Shown: positions 1 to 8,662 of the stretch, piece after piece
How the letters are laid out: every line of letters begins with the position of its first letter
Position numbering within the stretch: position 1 is the stretch's first letter
Assembly (NCBI GenBank): GCA_963836405.1
Contig: CAWIJL010000007.1
Coordinates: 620,001-684,000 of the forward strand
Reading direction: 5' to 3'
DNA from: CAWIJJ01 sp963836405
GTDB lineage: Bacteria; Acidobacteriota; Terriglobia; Bryobacterales; Bryobacteraceae
Length of the DNA stretch: 64,000 nt
Program-made: the position numbers and the translations under genes
The notes under the pieces: model-generated
What the model was told of the DNA's origin: nothing
The model's input: only the letters and a program-made list of their open reading frames with translations
The model's database searches: none

Positions 1-2
1 AT

Positions 3-575
3 TCCTACATCGAATACTTCCCGCGCGGCATGTACCTGATGGAGCCGTCGCCAAACCTCGCCCGGAAACAGCAGATCTTCCAGATTTGGATCCGCCCGGT
101 GGAGCCGCCGACGGCGAAGTTCGCCCTGCGGATGGCTTTTTACCAGCTCGACAAGCTCATCAAGGACGGCATTCCGGAAGATGCCTTTGAACGTACTCGC
201 GCCTTCCTGAGCAAATATATCAACGTGCTTACCCGGACCAAAAGCGCGGAACTTGGCTACACCATCGACAGCATGTGGTACGGCACGGCGCTTTACAACA
301 CACAACTGCGTGGCGCGCTCGCCAAGATGACGCGTGCGGACGTGAACCGCGCCATCCGCCGTTATTTGCGGACCGATAAGCTGGTGGTGGTCGCGGTTTC
401 GAAGAACGCCGAAGACCTGAAAAACCAGCTTGCGAGCGACGACCCTTCTCCCATGACCTACAATTCGGCCAAGCCGGCGGAGATTACCGAACTGGACAAG
501 GTGGTGGAGAAATGGCCGTTGAAACTCGAGGCGGCGCAGATCCGCATCGTGCCCGCCGCGAGCGTTTTCGAGTAG
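3..575 (+). CDS. M16 family zinc peptidase, C-terminal part (5' truncated by window)
   Basis: The frame is open from the first bases of the window to a TAG at 573-575, so only about 190 C-terminal residues are seen and the start lies upstream. The sequence resembles the C-terminal, non-catalytic half of M16 (pitrilysin/insulinase-like) peptidases: a helix-rich segment (ELGYTIDSMWYG, MTRADVNRAIRRYL) followed by a strand with LVVVAVSKNAEDL, which is typical of the last M16 repeat. The zinc-binding HxxEH motif would be in the missing part. Family assignment rests on overall pattern only. The next gene starts 25 bases downstream in the same direction. Confidence 0.6.
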   Translation, partial: SYIEYFPRGMYLMEPSPNLARKQQIFQIWIRPVEPPTAKFALRMAFYQLDKLIKDGIPEDAFERTRAFLSKYINVLTRTKSAELGYTIDSMWYGTALYNTQLRGALAKMTRADVNRAIRRYLRTDKLVVVAVSKNAEDLKNQLASDDPSPMTYNSAKPAEITELDKVVEKWPLKLEAAQIRIVPAASVFE

Positions 576-600
576 CGTCGCGCGCTATCCTGAGTCTCTT

Positions 601-1083
601 ATGGAACTGAAACTCGTGCCGCTCGAGATACCGGATGGCGCCAACATCATCCTCGGCCAGTCGCATTTCATCAAGACGGTGGAGGACATTTACGAAGCGC
701 TGGTGAACACCGTACCGCAGATGAAGTTCGGCATCGCCTTCAACGAGGCGTCGGGACCGTGTCTGACCCGCGCCGACGGCAACGACGACGCGCTCAAAGC
801 CGCGGCTGTGCGCAACGCTTCCGCGATCGCGGCGGGCCACACGTTCGTAGTGGTCATGCGAGACGGCTACCCCATCAATGTGCTGGGGCGCATCAAGGAT
901 GTTCCCGAGGTATGCTCCATCTTCTGCGCCACCGCCAACGCGGCACAGGCGGTGGTGGCGGAGGACGGCGGCGGCCGGGGCGTGCTCGGCGTTATCGACG
1001 GTTCCTCGCCCAAGGGGATCGAAACCCCGGAGGACGCCGAAAAGCGGCGGTCGTTCCTGCGCGCCATCGGGTACAAGCGCTAG
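601..1083 (+). CDS. Adenosine-specific kinase family protein
   Basis: A 160-residue protein matching the small adenosine-specific kinase family (archaeal PAE2307-like, formerly DUF355), which runs about 160-170 residues. Recognisable segments are ILGQSHFIKTVEDIYEAL near residues 18-35, GIAFNEASGPCLTR near 44-57, HTFVVVMRD near 80, CSIFCATANAAQAVVAE near 102-118 and the C-terminal RRSFLRAIGYK. Family members bind adenosine or AMP; the physiological role is poorly defined. ATG start at 601, 25 bases after the upstream stop. Length and several conserved blocks fit well. Confidence 0.8.
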   Translation: MELKLVPLEIPDGANIILGQSHFIKTVEDIYEALVNTVPQMKFGIAFNEASGPCLTRADGNDDALKAAAVRNASAIAAGHTFVVVMRDGYPINVLGRIKDVPEVCSIFCATANAAQAVVAEDGGGRGVLGVIDGSSPKGIETPEDAEKRRSFLRAIGYKR

Positions 1084-1123
1084 AATCGCGTGCGTTCGCG
1101 TGAGCGACGGCCCCGGCGGGCGA

Positions 1124-1129
1124 TATAAT
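1124..1129 (+). promoter_or_regulatory. Candidate -10 box upstream of the Gfo/Idh/MocA gene
   Basis: An exact TATAAT lies 55 bases before the ATG at 1184, in otherwise GC-rich DNA. The hexamer 17 bases upstream (TGAGCG, 1101-1106) is a poor -35 match, so this is only a plausible sigma-70 promoter. A GAAGGAG ribosome binding site precedes the ATG. Confidence 0.35.
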
Positions 1130-1183
1130 TAATCCATGCCCTCCGTAGCGCCGGAGGTGTCCCATTGAAGGAGCGGTTTTCCC

Positions 1184-2389
1184 ATGCAATCCAGACGTAA
1201 TTTCATCGGTAAAGTGGCGACGGGCCTGGCAGGTACGCTAGCCTCCGGCAACGTGCTCGGAGCCAACGAGCGGCTTCGCATTGGAATCATCGGTCCTGGC
1301 GATCGCGGCAAAGAGATTCTTCGCGACGCCCTCGCCATCGAAAATGTGGAATGCGTGGGCGCGGCCGATGTCTATTCACGGCGTCTCGATGAAGTGAAAA
1401 CCATCGCGCCCAACGCCAGGATCTACAAGGACTATCGCGCTCTGCTCGACGACAAGTCGATCGATGCCGTCCTGATCGCCACCCCGCAGCACCTTCACTG
1501 CGAACATTTCACCGCATCGCTCGACGCCGGAAAGCATGTCTACCAGGAGAAGACCATGGCCTTCACCGTGGAGCATGCGAAAAGGATGCGCGCGGCCGTG
1601 GAGCGCGCCAGGGGCCGCGCCGTGCAGGTGGGCCACCAGTGGACCAGCTTCGGCCACGTGCCCGATGCGCTCACATTCCTCAAGCCCGAACTTATCGGCA
1701 AGGTGACCTCCATCGAGGCCCACATGTACAGGAACACACCGCACGGCAAGCCGCAGTGGTCCCGCCAGGTGTATCCCGACATGACGCCCGAGAACATCGT
1801 GTGGAACGCGTTTCTGGGCGAGGCGCCCAAGCGCGAATTCGATGCCAACCGCTACATCAACTGGCGGTTCTTCTGGGACTATTCCGGCGGCAACGTCTTT
1901 GAAAACCTGTGCCACCAGCTCGCGTTCTGGTACAAGGTGATGGACCTGAAGATTCCGCGCCAGGTGACCATGACCGGCGGACTTTTCCTGTGGAAAGACG
2001 GCCGCGAAGTGCCGGACACGATGAACGTCTCCATGGTGCACGACGAAGAGATGTTGTTCAACTGGACCTCAGGCTTCGGCAACGACAGGCTGGGCATTTC
2101 GGAAGAGGCGCTGGGCGACAACGGCACCATCGTCCACACCATGCAGAGCATCAAATACGTGCCTCAAAAGGTTAACCGCAAAGATGGCAATGAAATGGCC
2201 GGCACCACGCCGAATCCGCGCGGCGGCCACATGATCAACTTCGTCGATCATATCCGCGATTCGTCCAAGCCGCTGGCATGCCCGTTTTCGCTGGGCTACC
2301 GGGTGGCCGTCGCTTGCCGCATGGCTGTGGAAAGTTACCGGCAGCAGCGCACGGTTCGATGGGATGCCGCGCGCGAAGAGATCGTCTAA
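1184..2389 (+). CDS. Gfo/Idh/MocA family oxidoreductase with TAT signal
   Basis: A 401-residue protein. The N-terminus has a twin-arginine signal (SRRNFIGK, then a hydrophobic stretch ending near residue 26), so it is probably exported folded through TAT. The Rossmann domain follows: LRIGIIGPGDRG near residues 31-42, DAVLIATPQHLH near 93-104, and the EK/EKT-like dyad segment HVYQEKTMAF near 117-126. The C-terminal alpha/beta domain carries many aromatic residues. Exported Gfo/Idh/MocA proteins are common in Acidobacteriota and Planctomycetota, where they are thought to act on sugars or sugar acids with tightly held NAD(P). The substrate cannot be read from sequence. A GAAGGAG site fits the ATG. 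Confidence 0.85.
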   Translation: MQSRRNFIGKVATGLAGTLASGNVLGANERLRIGIIGPGDRGKEILRDALAIENVECVGAADVYSRRLDEVKTIAPNARIYKDYRALLDDKSIDAVLIATPQHLHCEHFTASLDAGKHVYQEKTMAFTVEHAKRMRAAVERARGRAVQVGHQWTSFGHVPDALTFLKPELIGKVTSIEAHMYRNTPHGKPQWSRQVYPDMTPENIVWNAFLGEAPKREFDANRYINWRFFWDYSGGNVFENLCHQLAFWYKVMDLKIPRQVTMTGGLFLWKDGREVPDTMNVSMVHDEEMLFNWTSGFGNDRLGISEEALGDNGTIVHTMQSIKYVPQKVNRKDGNEMAGTTPNPRGGHMINFVDHIRDSSKPLACPFSLGYRVAVACRMAVESYRQQRTVRWDAAREEIV

Positions 2390-2397
2390 GGCGCGCT

Positions 2398-3540
2398 GTG
2401 GACTTCTCCTATACGCCCGAACAGATCCAGCTCCGCAAGGCTGTTCGGGAATTCGCAGAAGCGGAAATCGCGCCGCACGTGATGGAATGGGACGAAGCCC
2501 AGACCTTCCCACTGGACGTCATCCGTAAGCTGGGCGAACTCGGCTACATGGGTTCCATCTTCCCGGAAGAGCTCGGCGGCGCGGGTCTCGGATACATCGA
2601 TTACTCAATCATCATCGAGGAACTCTCGCGCGTGGACGGTTCGGTGGGCATCATCGTCGCCGCCCACACCTCGCTCTGCTCGAATCACATTTACAAGATG
2701 GGCACCGACGAGCAGCGCCGGCGCTACCTCCCGAAGCTCGCTTCGGGCGAATGGCTCGGCTGCTGGTCGCTCACCGAACCCGAAGCGGGTTCGGACGCGG
2801 CGGGAACTCGCACCACGGCGGTGCAGGACGACGGCTGCTGGGTATTGAACGGCGCCAAAACCTTCACCACCAACGCGCACTATGCCGACGTCTGTGTGGC
2901 CATGGCGGTCACCGACCGCGCCGCCGCCCAGCACGGCATCTCCGCGTTCCTGGTGGAGCGGGAAACTCCCGGGTTTCGTTTGGGCAAAAAAGAAAACAAG
3001 CTCGGCCTCCGCGCCAGCGCCACCGGGGAAGTGATTTTCGAAAACTGCCGCCTGGGAAGCGGGCAACTGCTCGGCGGGCTCAACGAAGGCTTCGTGGACA
3101 GCCTGCGCGTGCTCGATGGCGGACGCATCTCCATCGCTGCCCTCTCCATCGGGATGGCCCAGGGCGCTTACGACGCGGCCCTGCGCTATTCCAAGCTGCG
3201 CAAGCAGTTCGGGCGTCCGATCTCCGAATTCCAGGCCATCCAGCACAAGCTCGTCGACATGGCGGTAGACCTCGATGCCGCCCGCCTGCTGAATTACCGC
3301 GCCGCCTTCCTGCTCAACCAGGGACAGCGCGTCACGCGCGAATCCTCCATGGCAAAGCTGTTCGCTTCCGAAGCCGCCGTGCGCATAGCCAACGAGGCGG
3401 TGCAAATCCATGGGGGCTACGGCTTCATCAAAGACTATCCGGTGGAGAAGTTTTACCGGGACGTCAAGCTCTGTACCATTGGCGAGGGCACCAGCGAAAT
3501 CCAGCGCCTGGTCATCGCGCGCCAGCTACTCAAAACCTGA
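2398..3540 (+). CDS. Acyl-CoA dehydrogenase
   Basis: A FAD-dependent acyl-CoA dehydrogenase of 380 residues, the usual length. It oxidises acyl-CoA to enoyl-CoA and passes electrons to ETF. The three-domain order is visible: N-terminal helical domain (FSYTPEQIQLRKAVREFA), middle beta domain with WSLTEPEAGSDA, and a C-terminal domain with RKQFGRPISEFQAIQHKL, QIHGGYGF and IGEGTSEIQR, whose glutamate is the expected catalytic base. GTG at 2398 is preferred because homology begins there; the frame is open further upstream into the preceding gene. It overlaps the next gene in TGATG, and the methylmalonyl-CoA enzymes downstream suggest short- or branched-chain acyl-CoA breakdown. Confidence 0.92.
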   Translation: MDFSYTPEQIQLRKAVREFAEAEIAPHVMEWDEAQTFPLDVIRKLGELGYMGSIFPEELGGAGLGYIDYSIIIEELSRVDGSVGIIVAAHTSLCSNHIYKMGTDEQRRRYLPKLASGEWLGCWSLTEPEAGSDAAGTRTTAVQDDGCWVLNGAKTFTTNAHYADVCVAMAVTDRAAAQHGISAFLVERETPGFRLGKKENKLGLRASATGEVIFENCRLGSGQLLGGLNEGFVDSLRVLDGGRISIAALSIGMAQGAYDAALRYSKLRKQFGRPISEFQAIQHKLVDMAVDLDAARLLNYRAAFLLNQGQRVTRESSMAKLFASEAAVRIANEAVQIHGGYGFIKDYPVEKFYRDVKLCTIGEGTSEIQRLVIARQLLKT

Positions 3541-4673
3541 TGAGCGACTGGTCCCGCAAGATCCTCGCAGGTGACACGCGCGCGCTCGCCCGCGCCGCAA
3601 CGGGAGTGGAAAACCGCGATCCCGGGGCGCTGGCGTTGCTGCGCGAACTGCCCCCCGGAAATGCGCGCATCGTCGGCATCACTGGACCCCCGGGCGCCGG
3701 CAAGAGCACGCTCGTCGACGCCCTTGCGGCCGCCCTTCGCGCGCGCGGCCAATCGGTCGCGATCCTGGCCGTGGACCCCAGCAGCCGTTCTACCGGCGGC
3801 GCCATTCTGGGCGACCGCATCCGTATGCAGCGGCATCATGCCGACACCGGCATCTTCATCCGCTCCATGGCCACCCGCGGTACCACCGGCGGCTTGGCGC
3901 GGGCCACCGCCGACCTCGCCCGCCTGATGGCCGGCGCTGGCCGCGACTGCGTCCTCATCGAAACCGTCGGCGTCGGGCAGGCCGAGGTGGAAATCGCCGG
4001 CCTTGCCGAAGTGACCGTGGTCGTCCTGGTGCCGGGCCTGGGCGACGACATCCAGGCTATCAAAGCCGGAATCCTCGAAATCGCCGACATCTTCGTGATC
4101 AACAAGTCCGACCTTCCGGGCGCCGGTCGCGTGGAGCAGGAACTGAACGCTATGCTGAGCCTTGCGGATGGGACGCGCCCGCCCATCCTGCATACCGTGG
4201 CTACCGACAAAGCGGGCATTGAAGAACTGCTCGACGGCATCTTGTCCGTTTCGCCCCGCGCCCGCTCCGCAACCGCGCCCCGCATTTCCATCGACCACCT
4301 GGGAATCGCGGTGACGAACCTGGACGAATCGGAGGCCTTCTACCGCAGTCTGGGCCTTGAAGTCACGCATCGCGAAACGGTGGAGAAGGAAAAGGTCCAC
4401 GTCGCCATGCTTCCGGCAGGCGATGCCCGCATCGAGTTACTGGAGCCATCCGGCCCCGAGTCCCCCATTGCGCGTTTCCTTGAAAAGCGCGGGCCTGGAT
4501 TGCATCACGTGGCCCTGAAGGTGCCGGACCTGGCAGCCGCCGTCGACCGGTTGCGCGCCTCGGGCGCCCGGCTTCTGGGCGAGCCCGGTTCGGGCGCGGG
4601 CGGCCACCTCTACGTTTTCGTGCACCCAGCCTCCACGGGAGGCGTCTTGTTGGAATTGATCCAGGAGAGCTGA
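3540..4673 (+). CDS. MeaB/ArgK GTPase fused to methylmalonyl-CoA epimerase
   Basis: A 377-residue protein joining two enzymes that are normally separate. Residues 1 to about 240 are a MeaB-type G3E GTPase, the chaperone that protects and reloads B12-dependent methylmalonyl-CoA mutase: Walker A GPPGAGKS at 49-56, AVDPSSRSTGGAILGDRIRM at 77-96, ETVGVGQAEVE at 141-151, NKSD at 188-191. Residues 248-377 are a vicinal-oxygen-chelate domain matching methylmalonyl-CoA epimerase: IDHLGIAV with metal His253, GLHHVALKV at 320-328, GVLLELIQ with Glu372. The usual C-terminal dimerisation arm of MeaB (the family is about 320-330 residues) is missing and the epimerase takes its place. The ATG overlaps the stop of the acyl-CoA dehydrogenase gene. 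The mutase itself is not in the window. Confidence 0.9.
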   Translation: MSDWSRKILAGDTRALARAATGVENRDPGALALLRELPPGNARIVGITGPPGAGKSTLVDALAAALRARGQSVAILAVDPSSRSTGGAILGDRIRMQRHHADTGIFIRSMATRGTTGGLARATADLARLMAGAGRDCVLIETVGVGQAEVEIAGLAEVTVVVLVPGLGDDIQAIKAGILEIADIFVINKSDLPGAGRVEQELNAMLSLADGTRPPILHTVATDKAGIEELLDGILSVSPRARSATAPRISIDHLGIAVTNLDESEAFYRSLGLEVTHRETVEKEKVHVAMLPAGDARIELLEPSGPESPIARFLEKRGPGLHHVALKVPDLAAAVDRLRASGARLLGEPGSGAGGHLYVFVHPASTGGVLLELIQES

Positions 4674-4675
4674 AT

Positions 4676-5536
4676 TTGAAAGCGGAAATCGGCATCATCG
4701 GCGGCAGCGGGCTGTATTCCATGCCCGGTTTTGAAGCGCAGGAAGAAGTGAATATGAAGACGCCCTTCGGCGCGCCTTCGGACAACTACGTGCTCGGCCG
4801 CCTGGCCGGCCGGGAGGTGGCATTCCTCGCGCGGCACGGGCGGGGACATCGCATCTCGCCGTCGGAGCTGAACTTCCGCGCGAATATCTACGGGATGAAG
4901 TCGCTCGGCGTGGAACGTATCGTTTCGTTGAGCGCTGTCGGGTCGCTCAAAGAGGAGCATCGCCCGCTCGACTTCATCATTCCGGACCAGTTTTTCGACC
5001 GCACCCGCGGCCGGGCCAGCACCTTCTTCGGGGATGGACTCGTCGCCCACATCAGCTTCGCAGACCCGGTCTGCCCCGAACTGGCCCGCACCGTCACCGC
5101 GGCCTGCGCCACTGCCGGGGTCCACGCGAAACAGGGCGGCACCTACCTGTGCATGGAAGGCCCGGCGTTTTCCACCAAGGCCGAATCGAATGTCTACCGC
5201 ACCTGGGGCATGGACGTGATCGGGATGACCAACCTCCAGGAAGCCAAACTGGCCCGGGAGGCCGAAATCTGCTACGTCACCGTCGCCATGGTGACCGACT
5301 ATGACTGCTGGCACGAAGACCACGATGCCGTGACCGTTAACGAGATCATCGGGAACCTGACCCAGAATGCGGAGAACGCCTGCAAGGTTGTGGCCGAGGC
5401 CGTCGCTTCCATGCCCGCCGCTCGAGGCTGCAAGTGCGGGTCGGCTTTATCGCACGCCATCCTGACCGACCGCGCCGCGGTTCCCGATTCCGTCCGCCAG
5501 AAGCTGGGGATTTTGATTGCGAAGTACTTCTTGTAA
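4676..5536 (+). CDS. mtnP: S-methyl-5'-thioadenosine phosphorylase
   Basis: A 286-residue member of the PNP/MTAP class 2 family. It phosphorolyses methylthioadenosine (from polyamine, ethylene or homoserine-lactone chemistry) to adenine and methylthioribose-1-phosphate for methionine salvage. Signature blocks are IGIIGGSGLY at the N-terminus, TPFGAPSDNY, ARHGRGHRISPSE, GTYLCMEGPAFSTKAES and GMTNLQEAKLARE, followed by VTDYDCWHE with the aspartate that selects 6-amino purines. The start is TTG at 4676, two bases after the fusion gene stop and behind GGAGAG, so it is probably co-transcribed with the genes upstream. Confidence 0.93.
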   Translation: MKAEIGIIGGSGLYSMPGFEAQEEVNMKTPFGAPSDNYVLGRLAGREVAFLARHGRGHRISPSELNFRANIYGMKSLGVERIVSLSAVGSLKEEHRPLDFIIPDQFFDRTRGRASTFFGDGLVAHISFADPVCPELARTVTAACATAGVHAKQGGTYLCMEGPAFSTKAESNVYRTWGMDVIGMTNLQEAKLAREAEICYVTVAMVTDYDCWHEDHDAVTVNEIIGNLTQNAENACKVVAEAVASMPAARGCKCGSALSHAILTDRAAVPDSVRQKLGILIAKYFL

Positions 5537-6674
5537 ACAGGTCGCGCAGACGCTCCTCGAAAGCTGCCTCGCCGGGAAACCCCCGCAAAAGCTCCCTCCG
5601 GTGCTGGTGGAGGATCCGTGCGCCGCGGCTCTGTTCGGCATTTTCGTGGAGGGTTTGGCCGACCGTTTCGAACCCGCGCTATGCGATGCCTACGCGCGTC
5701 TGTTTTCGCAGGCCATCGAGCGCGCCTCGGGCGCGGTGGACGCCTTCAGCCTGATTGCACGCTACGAGCGCGTACGCAGGCCCCGTCGGATCCTTTCCAA
5801 GCCCCACACCATTTTCGTTCTTTCCCGGGTTACTCTCGGCGCCGACGTCGCCGTTACCAGCGTGCTGCTCGCCGCCGCCAAACGCCGCTTCCCGCATGCC
5901 AAGCTGGTCTTTCTGGGTCCGGCCAAGAACTACGAACTCTTTGGCGCCGACCCGCACATTCACCACGTGCCGGTCGAATACCGCCGCGGCGGCCTGCGCG
6001 CCCGCCTCGGCGTTTGGGAGCAGCTGAAATCGATTCTCGACAAGCCCGATTCGGTCGTCATCGATCCCGATTCCCGCCTGACGCAGCTTGGCCTCCTGCC
6101 GGTCTGCCCCGAGGAGAGATACCACCTGTTCGAAAGCCGCCTCTACGGCGGTGACTCCGCTTCCGCCCTGCCCGAACTTGCCGCCGCCTGGGCTGCCGAT
6201 ACCTTCGACGTCAAGGGCTCGAAACCGTACGTCGCGCTCGGCCCAGCGCCCGCCCGCGCGCCTTACATCGCCCTCAGCCTGGGTGTGGGAGAGAATCCCG
6301 CCAAGCGCCTGCCCGACCCCTTCGAAGAGCGCCTGCTGGCCCTGCTGGCCACCCGCGGCATGCCGCTCTGCATCGATTCCGGAGCGGGCGGCGAAGAGGC
6401 TGAACGCGTGGCACGCGCGGTGGAGCGCTCCGGGGTCGCGGCCACTCTCTGGAACGGATCCTTCGCCGGGTTCGCCCGCATCATCTCCGGCGCCAGCCTC
6501 TACGTCGGCTACGATTCCGCCGGACAGCATGTGGCCGCCGCCTGCGGCGTTCCATTGATCAGCATCTTTGCGGGCTTTCCGGTCGAGCGCATGTTCCACC
6601 GCTGGCGCCCCGCCGGCCAGGTGATCAAAGTGGATGCCCCGGATATCGAACGCGTCCTGGCCCAGGTGGGTTAA
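5517..6674 (+). CDS. Glycosyltransferase family 9-like protein
   Basis: A 385-residue protein with two Rossmann-like halves in the manner of ADP-heptose:LPS heptosyltransferases (GT9). The N-terminal half has VLSRVTLGADVAVTSVLLAA and KLVFLGPAKNYELF. The C-terminal half has YIALSLGVGENPAKRL, a nucleotide-sugar-binding-like block, and the GT9-type motif YVGYDSAGQHVAAACGVPLISIFAG near residues 330-354. It probably acts in envelope polysaccharide synthesis, but donor and acceptor are unknown. The chosen start is TTG at 5517, which overlaps mtnP by 20 bases; a later start is possible. Confidence 0.7.
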   Translation: MRSTSCKQVAQTLLESCLAGKPPQKLPPVLVEDPCAAALFGIFVEGLADRFEPALCDAYARLFSQAIERASGAVDAFSLIARYERVRRPRRILSKPHTIFVLSRVTLGADVAVTSVLLAAAKRRFPHAKLVFLGPAKNYELFGADPHIHHVPVEYRRGGLRARLGVWEQLKSILDKPDSVVIDPDSRLTQLGLLPVCPEERYHLFESRLYGGDSASALPELAAAWAADTFDVKGSKPYVALGPAPARAPYIALSLGVGENPAKRLPDPFEERLLALLATRGMPLCIDSGAGGEEAERVARAVERSGVAATLWNGSFAGFARIISGASLYVGYDSAGQHVAAACGVPLISIFAGFPVERMFHRWRPAGQVIKVDAPDIERVLAQVG

Positions 6675-6680
6675 GGCGGT

Positions 6681-8177
6681 CTACTTGCCCAGCGCGTCGT
6701 GCGCCTTCACGTAGCGCGCCGTCTTTGGATTCTCCGCGTTCCACTTCGGCACCTCCGTGCTGTCGGCCACCATGTAGATTCCGAGCGCCACCGTTTGCGC
6801 CACCTTGGCCATGTTGCCGTAGTCAAGCTTCTGCCATTCGTCTCCGGCACGATGATAGTCGGGGAACATGTACGTCACCGATAGCGTGTGCGAGGGCACT
6901 CCGGCATCCGCGAACGCCTGGTTGTCGCTCCGGCTGAAATACGGATCGCTGTTCTGTTCGTCCTTCACCAGCTTGATCCCGTACTCCGCCCCCGCCTTCG
7001 CCAGAATCGCCGTCAGGTTGGTGAAATCGAATCCGGTGGCATTGATCTGCCCCACCCGCGGCCCGCTGTTTTCGTCCGTCCTGCCCATCTGTTCCAGGTT
7101 GATGTCGGCCACCGTTTTCGTCAGTGGGAAGATCGGATGCGCCCCGTAGTAGCGCGATCCCACCAGTCCCATCTCCTCACCGAAAAGCCCGACGAAAACC
7201 ACCGTCCGCCTAGGTCTCTGCGGCAGGGCGGCCAGCGCGCTCGCGATCTCGATTACGCACGATGTGCCGCTCGCGTTGTCGTTGGCGCCGTTGAAGATGC
7301 CGTCGCCGTCCACATCCCGCACGCCCAGATGGTCGTAGTGGGCCGTCACCAGCACGTACGTGTCTTTCAGCACCGGGTCGGACCCGCGCAGCGCGCCGAC
7401 CACGTTCCGCAGTTTCACCGGTTCCAGCCTGGGCGCCGGAATGTGAACCGCGACCGCCCCTTCGAGCGGCCCGTTCGTGGCCGCTGCCACGGCCGTGCGC
7501 AGCCCCGAATCCCACACCAGCATGGTGGGCACCGGAGCCGCGGCCGCCGCTTCACGCAGACGTGCCGCTGTGTTTACCGCCTGGTTGCCCGTGGCCCGGA
7601 GCAGCACCACCAGCGCTGGTTGCAGGTCGGCCAGCATCGCCGGGGAAAGACCGATCTGCCCCGCCCCCCGACCGCCGCCCGGAGGGGTGCCTGCCGGAGC
7701 ATCCAGAAATAGAACCTTGCCCTTCACCTGTTCGGGAGTCAGCGCCTGGAGCGATACCTGATCCAGGGTGGACTTCACCGCCCCGGTCCTCAGATCCATC
7801 CCCACCGGATTCTGAATCGCGAACGACGCCTTATCGAGGCGCAGGGACTGACCGCCGAGTTCCAGAGTCAATTCCAGGCCCTCCACATCCGGCGTGACCC
7901 GCACGTATCTCGCGGTCTGAAAATATCCATCGTCGCCCACCGGATCGAGACCGGCACGGCGGAACTCGGAGGCGATATACTCCGCCGCGATCTCCTGCTC
8001 GGGCGACGGCGTCGCGCGCCCCTTCATCGCATCCGACGCCAGAAACGAGACGTCCGCCTTCAGGCCATCTGCGGTGACCATCGAGGCGATTTTCTGCGCG
8101 GGGGTGACCTGTGCCAGCGCGGCCGCGGCCAACAAAAGCGCGGCGCAAAGCGCGCGGAGGACTGGGCGCATGTTCAT
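6681..8177 (-). CDS. Secreted M28 family metallopeptidase with PA domain insert
   Basis: A 498-residue exported peptidase with a signal peptide (hydrophobic core LCAALLLAAAALA, cleavage near residue 22). Residues of roughly 100-250 form a PA-like insert. The catalytic M28 domain follows, with co-catalytic zinc motifs HYDHLG (His280), NGANDNASG (Asp300), FGEEMG (Glu334/335), INLEQMGR and, late in the sequence, YHRAGD. Family members are zinc aminopeptidases. It lies last in a minus-strand run behind a TlpA-like and a SET-domain gene, and its start overlaps the SET stop by four bases, so translation is likely coupled. It converges with the GT9 gene six bases away. Confidence 0.9.
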   Translation of the reverse strand: MNMRPVLRALCAALLLAAAALAQVTPAQKIASMVTADGLKADVSFLASDAMKGRATPSPEQEIAAEYIASEFRRAGLDPVGDDGYFQTARYVRVTPDVEGLELTLELGGQSLRLDKASFAIQNPVGMDLRTGAVKSTLDQVSLQALTPEQVKGKVLFLDAPAGTPPGGGRGAGQIGLSPAMLADLQPALVVLLRATGNQAVNTAARLREAAAAAPVPTMLVWDSGLRTAVAAATNGPLEGAVAVHIPAPRLEPVKLRNVVGALRGSDPVLKDTYVLVTAHYDHLGVRDVDGDGIFNGANDNASGTSCVIEIASALAALPQRPRRTVVFVGLFGEEMGLVGSRYYGAHPIFPLTKTVADINLEQMGRTDENSGPRVGQINATGFDFTNLTAILAKAGAEYGIKLVKDEQNSDPYFSRSDNQAFADAGVPSHTLSVTYMFPDYHRAGDEWQKLDYGNMAKVAQTVALGIYMVADSTEVPKWNAENPKTARYVKAHDALGK

Positions 8178-8629
8178 TTCTCCTTCAGGTTGATAGTGCC
8201 GCGGCAGGTTCGCGCCCCGCAGCGGCAGCGCACATCGTCGATCTTGTCCGAAAACCGGTAATCCACCGTCAGTTCTTCGCCTGCACGAATCGTCCGTTTA
8301 CTCATGTAGAGGATGTGGCCCCGCATGATGCAGGAGTTGAGGTTCGGATTGCAGCTATGATTGATGATCTCGGCGCCGCTGCCGTTCACCGACCCGTCGA
8401 TCGTCCAATAGTCGTCCAGCGTGAACAGATACGTCAGGTGGCCGTCTCCCCGGCGCTTCGTCTCCCGCCGGCTGATCCGCTCGCCGGTGTACTCGATAAC
8501 CTTCCTGCGCGCCGGGATACGCTCGAGCGCATACACTCCGCGCCCATGAATTCCGGACGTCCGGATTTCCAGTTTGAAGGGGGTGTGCCGCGGGTCGATC
8601 TTCGGCCGCTTCACCAGGAAGGAAGGCAT
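8174..8629 (-). CDS. SET-domain protein-lysine methyltransferase
   Basis: A compact 151-residue SET protein. All core motifs are present: GRGVYALERIPA (residues 29-40, SAM-binding region), EYTGERISRRE, the pseudoknot block INHSCNPN (89-96), GEELTVDYRF (118-126) with catalytic Tyr124, and a post-SET cysteine cluster at Cys135, Cys137 and Cys142. It is predicted to transfer methyl from SAM to protein lysine. The substrate is unknown. A TlpA-like gene lies 33 bases upstream and an M28 peptidase overlaps the 3' end, so it sits in an operon with envelope proteins although it has no signal peptide. Confidence 0.9.
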   Translation of the reverse strand: MPSFLVKRPKIDPRHTPFKLEIRTSGIHGRGVYALERIPARRKVIEYTGERISRRETKRRGDGHLTYLFTLDDYWTIDGSVNGSGAEIINHSCNPNLNSCIMRGHILYMSKRTIRAGEELTVDYRFSDKIDDVRCRCGARTCRGTINLKEK

Positions 8630-8662
8630 TCGATTAGAAATTGTAACCCGTCCACTGTGGCG

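Noticed and set aside
2751..3540. Upstream extension of the MeaB-epimerase frame through the acyl-CoA dehydrogenase gene
   Set aside because: The overlapping part matches no family and the acyl-CoA dehydrogenase frame is intact; homology of the fusion starts at the ATG at 3540.
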